A DNA stretch of 5,487 bases, taken from the NCBI GenBank assembly GCA_041635755.1, contig JBFKUL010000211.1:1-5487 (forward strand), in the 5' to 3' direction. The notes under the pieces are model-generated. The model was given only the letters and a program-made list of their open reading frames with translations, did no database searches and had not been told where the DNA came from. Both the position numbers and the translations under genes were made by a program. Below, one piece after another: positions 4,198 to 5,487 of this stretch (within the stretch, counting starts at the first letter, position 1; every line of letters begins with the position of its first letter). The DNA comes from JBFKUL01 sp041635755 (GTDB lineage: Bacteria; Pseudomonadota; Gammaproteobacteria; Burkholderiales; SG8-39).

Positions 4198-5487
4198 GCG
4201 AGCGCCTCGCGCTGATGATCGACCTCGAGCGCTGCACCGGGTGCAAGAGCTGCGAGGTGGCGTGCAAGCAGGAGCACCGCCTCGGGCCGCTCGAGTACCG
4301 CAACAAGGTGGTTTGGCTGAGCGACGAAGCGGCGCCGGGCCTCGCGTTTCTCACGCTCACCTGCCAGCACTGCGAGCGCCCGGCGTGCGTGCGTGCCTGT
4401 CCGGTGAACCCGAAGGCCATCGAAAAAGACCCGGTGACCGGCGTCGTGAGCGTCGTGGAGGACCGCTGCACCGGCTGCGGCGAATGCGTCATTGCCTGCC
4501 CTTACAGCGCGATGGGCTACGACGCCTCGGGACATCACGCAGTCAAGTGCGACCTGTGCTCGGAGCGGCGCGCGCGCGGCGAGACCACTGCTTGCGCGAG
4601 CGTTTGCCCGACGCGCGCAATCAGCTTTGGGCGGCGCGACGCGCTCCTCGATCAGGCCGCGGTCGAAGGGCGCACGCCGCGCGATAACGACGCGTTCCTG
4701 CTCGGGCCCTCGACGATCACCCTCGAGCGCCTGCCGGCGAAGGAGGCGCCGGGCCCCACGACGCCGACGCGCGTGCCGCGCGGGGCAGGGCAGCGCCCGG
4801 TGTTCATGGATGCGCCCGATGCGCAGGCCGTGATGGCGAAGACGCAGCCGGCGTTTCCCTACGGCGTGGCGCGCACCGAGGCCGAGTCCGACCGCGTGGT
4901 GCCGGGCGGCTGCAACATCTGCTTCAACTGCTGCTCGACCAAATTCCACTTCCGCGGCGAGTCGCTGGTGCGCATCACCGGCAACGACGACGACCCGCTG
5001 CTGGCCGGGCGCGTATGCCCGAAGTCGCAGCTGACGCTGCAGCTCTATCGCAGCGAGCACCGGCTGCTGCATCCGCTCAAGCGCGTCGGCGCGCGCGGCG
5101 AGAACCGCTTCGAGCGCGTCACATGGGATCAGGCGCTCGACGAGATCGCGGCACGCCTGGAGAAGGTGCGCGAGGCGTTCGGGCCAGAAGCGCTGGCGCT
5201 GTTCATCGGTACGCGCACCGGCATGCTCGACTACCTCGGCTATACGCGGCTGTTTGCGCAGCTCTGGGGCACGCCCAACCACGAGGGCACTGATCCGTTC
5301 TGCGCCAGCGCCAAGAACGTTGCTTACGAGACCGTGCAGGGCCGCATCGGCGCGGGCAACAGCTATACGTCCGAAGACATCGGCTCGGCGCAGATGTACC
5401 TCTACATCGGCGACAACCAGGCCGAGACGCGGCCGGTGTACTTCGGCATGGTCAATGACTGGCGGCTCAAGAACGGCGCGAAGATGG
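4194..5487 (+). CDS. Fused four-cluster ferredoxin + molybdopterin oxidoreductase (3' end outside window)
   Basis: One frame stays open from GTG 4194 to the right edge (431 codons seen); I followed it codon by codon through the domain junction and found no stop or shift. Residues 1-145 are an NrfC/DmsB/PsrB-type subunit with four cysteine groups: C14/17/20/24, C57/60/65/69, C92/95/98/102 and C119/122/134/138 (CX2CX11CX3C), enough for four [4Fe-4S] clusters. Residues ~180-235 are a Pro/Ala-rich linker. From ~238 the catalytic subunit of the DMSO-reductase family begins: C240, C243, C247 and C275 form its proximal cluster (CX2CX3CX27C), followed by VTWDQALDEIAARL (around 308). C370 in GTDPFCAS is a candidate Mo/W ligand. 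There is no Tat signal, so it probably acts in the cytoplasm, attached to the upstream cytochrome b. These two subunits are usually separate genes (DmsAB, PsrAB, SoeAB). The substrate cannot be named; sulfite, polysulfide/thiosulfate or an organic oxide are family possibilities. Confidence 0.87.
   Translation, partial: MSERLALMIDLERCTGCKSCEVACKQEHRLGPLEYRNKVVWLSDEAAPGLAFLTLTCQHCERPACVRACPVNPKAIEKDPVTGVVSVVEDRCTGCGECVIACPYSAMGYDASGHHAVKCDLCSERRARGETTACASVCPTRAISFGRRDALLDQAAVEGRTPRDNDAFLLGPSTITLERLPAKEAPGPTTPTRVPRGAGQRPVFMDAPDAQAVMAKTQPAFPYGVARTEAESDRVVPGGCNICFNCCSTKFHFRGESLVRITGNDDDPLLAGRVCPKSQLTLQLYRSEHRLLHPLKRVGARGENRFERVTWDQALDEIAARLEKVREAFGPEALALFIGTRTGMLDYLGYTRLFAQLWGTPNHEGTDPFCASAKNVAYETVQGRIGAGNSYTSEDIGSAQMYLYIGDNQAETRPVYFGMVNDWRLKNGAKM

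Noticed and set aside
4136..4687. A 183-codon + strand open frame overlapping the ferredoxin domain
   Set aside because: It is out of phase with the four cysteine motifs, and its translation is a low-complexity Arg-rich sequence.
4134..5282. A 382-codon open frame on the minus strand opposite the Fe-S/molybdopterin gene
   Set aside because: The + strand carries 20 cluster-type cysteines in the correct spacings over this region. The minus-strand translation is Arg/Ala/His-rich with no domain signature.
1..5487. CRISPR arrays, insertion sequences, tRNA or rRNA genes
   Set aside because: Reading both strands I saw no spaced direct repeats, no transposase-like coding sequence, no terminal inverted repeats and no tRNA-like cloverleaf. 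The single toxin-antitoxin remnant is the only accessory-type element.

Overview
The window is a GC-rich, densely packed stretch of bacterial chromosome in which every gene I can support lies on the + strand. Gene content, the overlapping start and stop codons, and GTG and TTG starts with Shine-Dalgarno sequences suggest a proteobacterium. The style is that of Betaproteobacteria (Burkholderiales or Rhodocyclales), but this is an inference from protein style and not a phylogenetic result. I see no tRNA, rRNA, CRISPR array, insertion sequence or convincing factor-independent terminator, and no gene-free stretch longer than 65 bases.

Layout. (1) Bases 1-483: the C-terminal end of a probable TumE/DUF6516-type toxin, overlapping by 17 nt a complete winged-helix protein of the TumA/HVO_A0114 type that starts at TTG. 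Together they look like a type II toxin-antitoxin pair cut by the window edge. (2) Bases 499-1944: an N-acyl-D-amino-acid deacylase (D-aminoacylase) with its metal ligands intact, 15 nt after the antitoxin. (3) Bases 2010-3350: a class III omega-amino acid:pyruvate aminotransferase (beta-alanine--pyruvate transaminase clade) with its PLP lysine. (4) Bases 3370-5487: a two-gene respiratory unit. It comprises a five-helix membrane cytochrome b with two H-x13-H haem-ligand pairs, coupled through a GTGA start/stop overlap to a large iron-sulfur/molybdopterin protein that runs off the right edge.

The most notable object is that last gene. Its first ~145 residues are a complete NrfC/DmsB/PsrB-type ferredoxin subunit with 16 cysteines (four [4Fe-4S] clusters). 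This continues in one reading frame, through a ~55-residue Pro/Ala-rich linker, into the catalytic subunit of a DMSO-reductase-family molybdenum or tungsten enzyme with its own CX2CX3CX27C cluster. Electron-transfer and catalytic subunits that are normally separate genes are thus one polypeptide. There is no Tat signal, and the membrane partner has a large basic loop predicted to face the cytoplasm, so I infer a cytoplasm-facing complex exchanging electrons with the quinone pool through the dihaem cytochrome. Its substrate is unknown.

How the parts may work together. The deacylase releases free amino acids from N-acyl derivatives, and the transaminase moves the amino group of an omega- or beta-amino acid to pyruvate. 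They could form a small nitrogen/carbon scavenging module. Whether the downstream redox complex belongs to the same pathway cannot be decided from this window.
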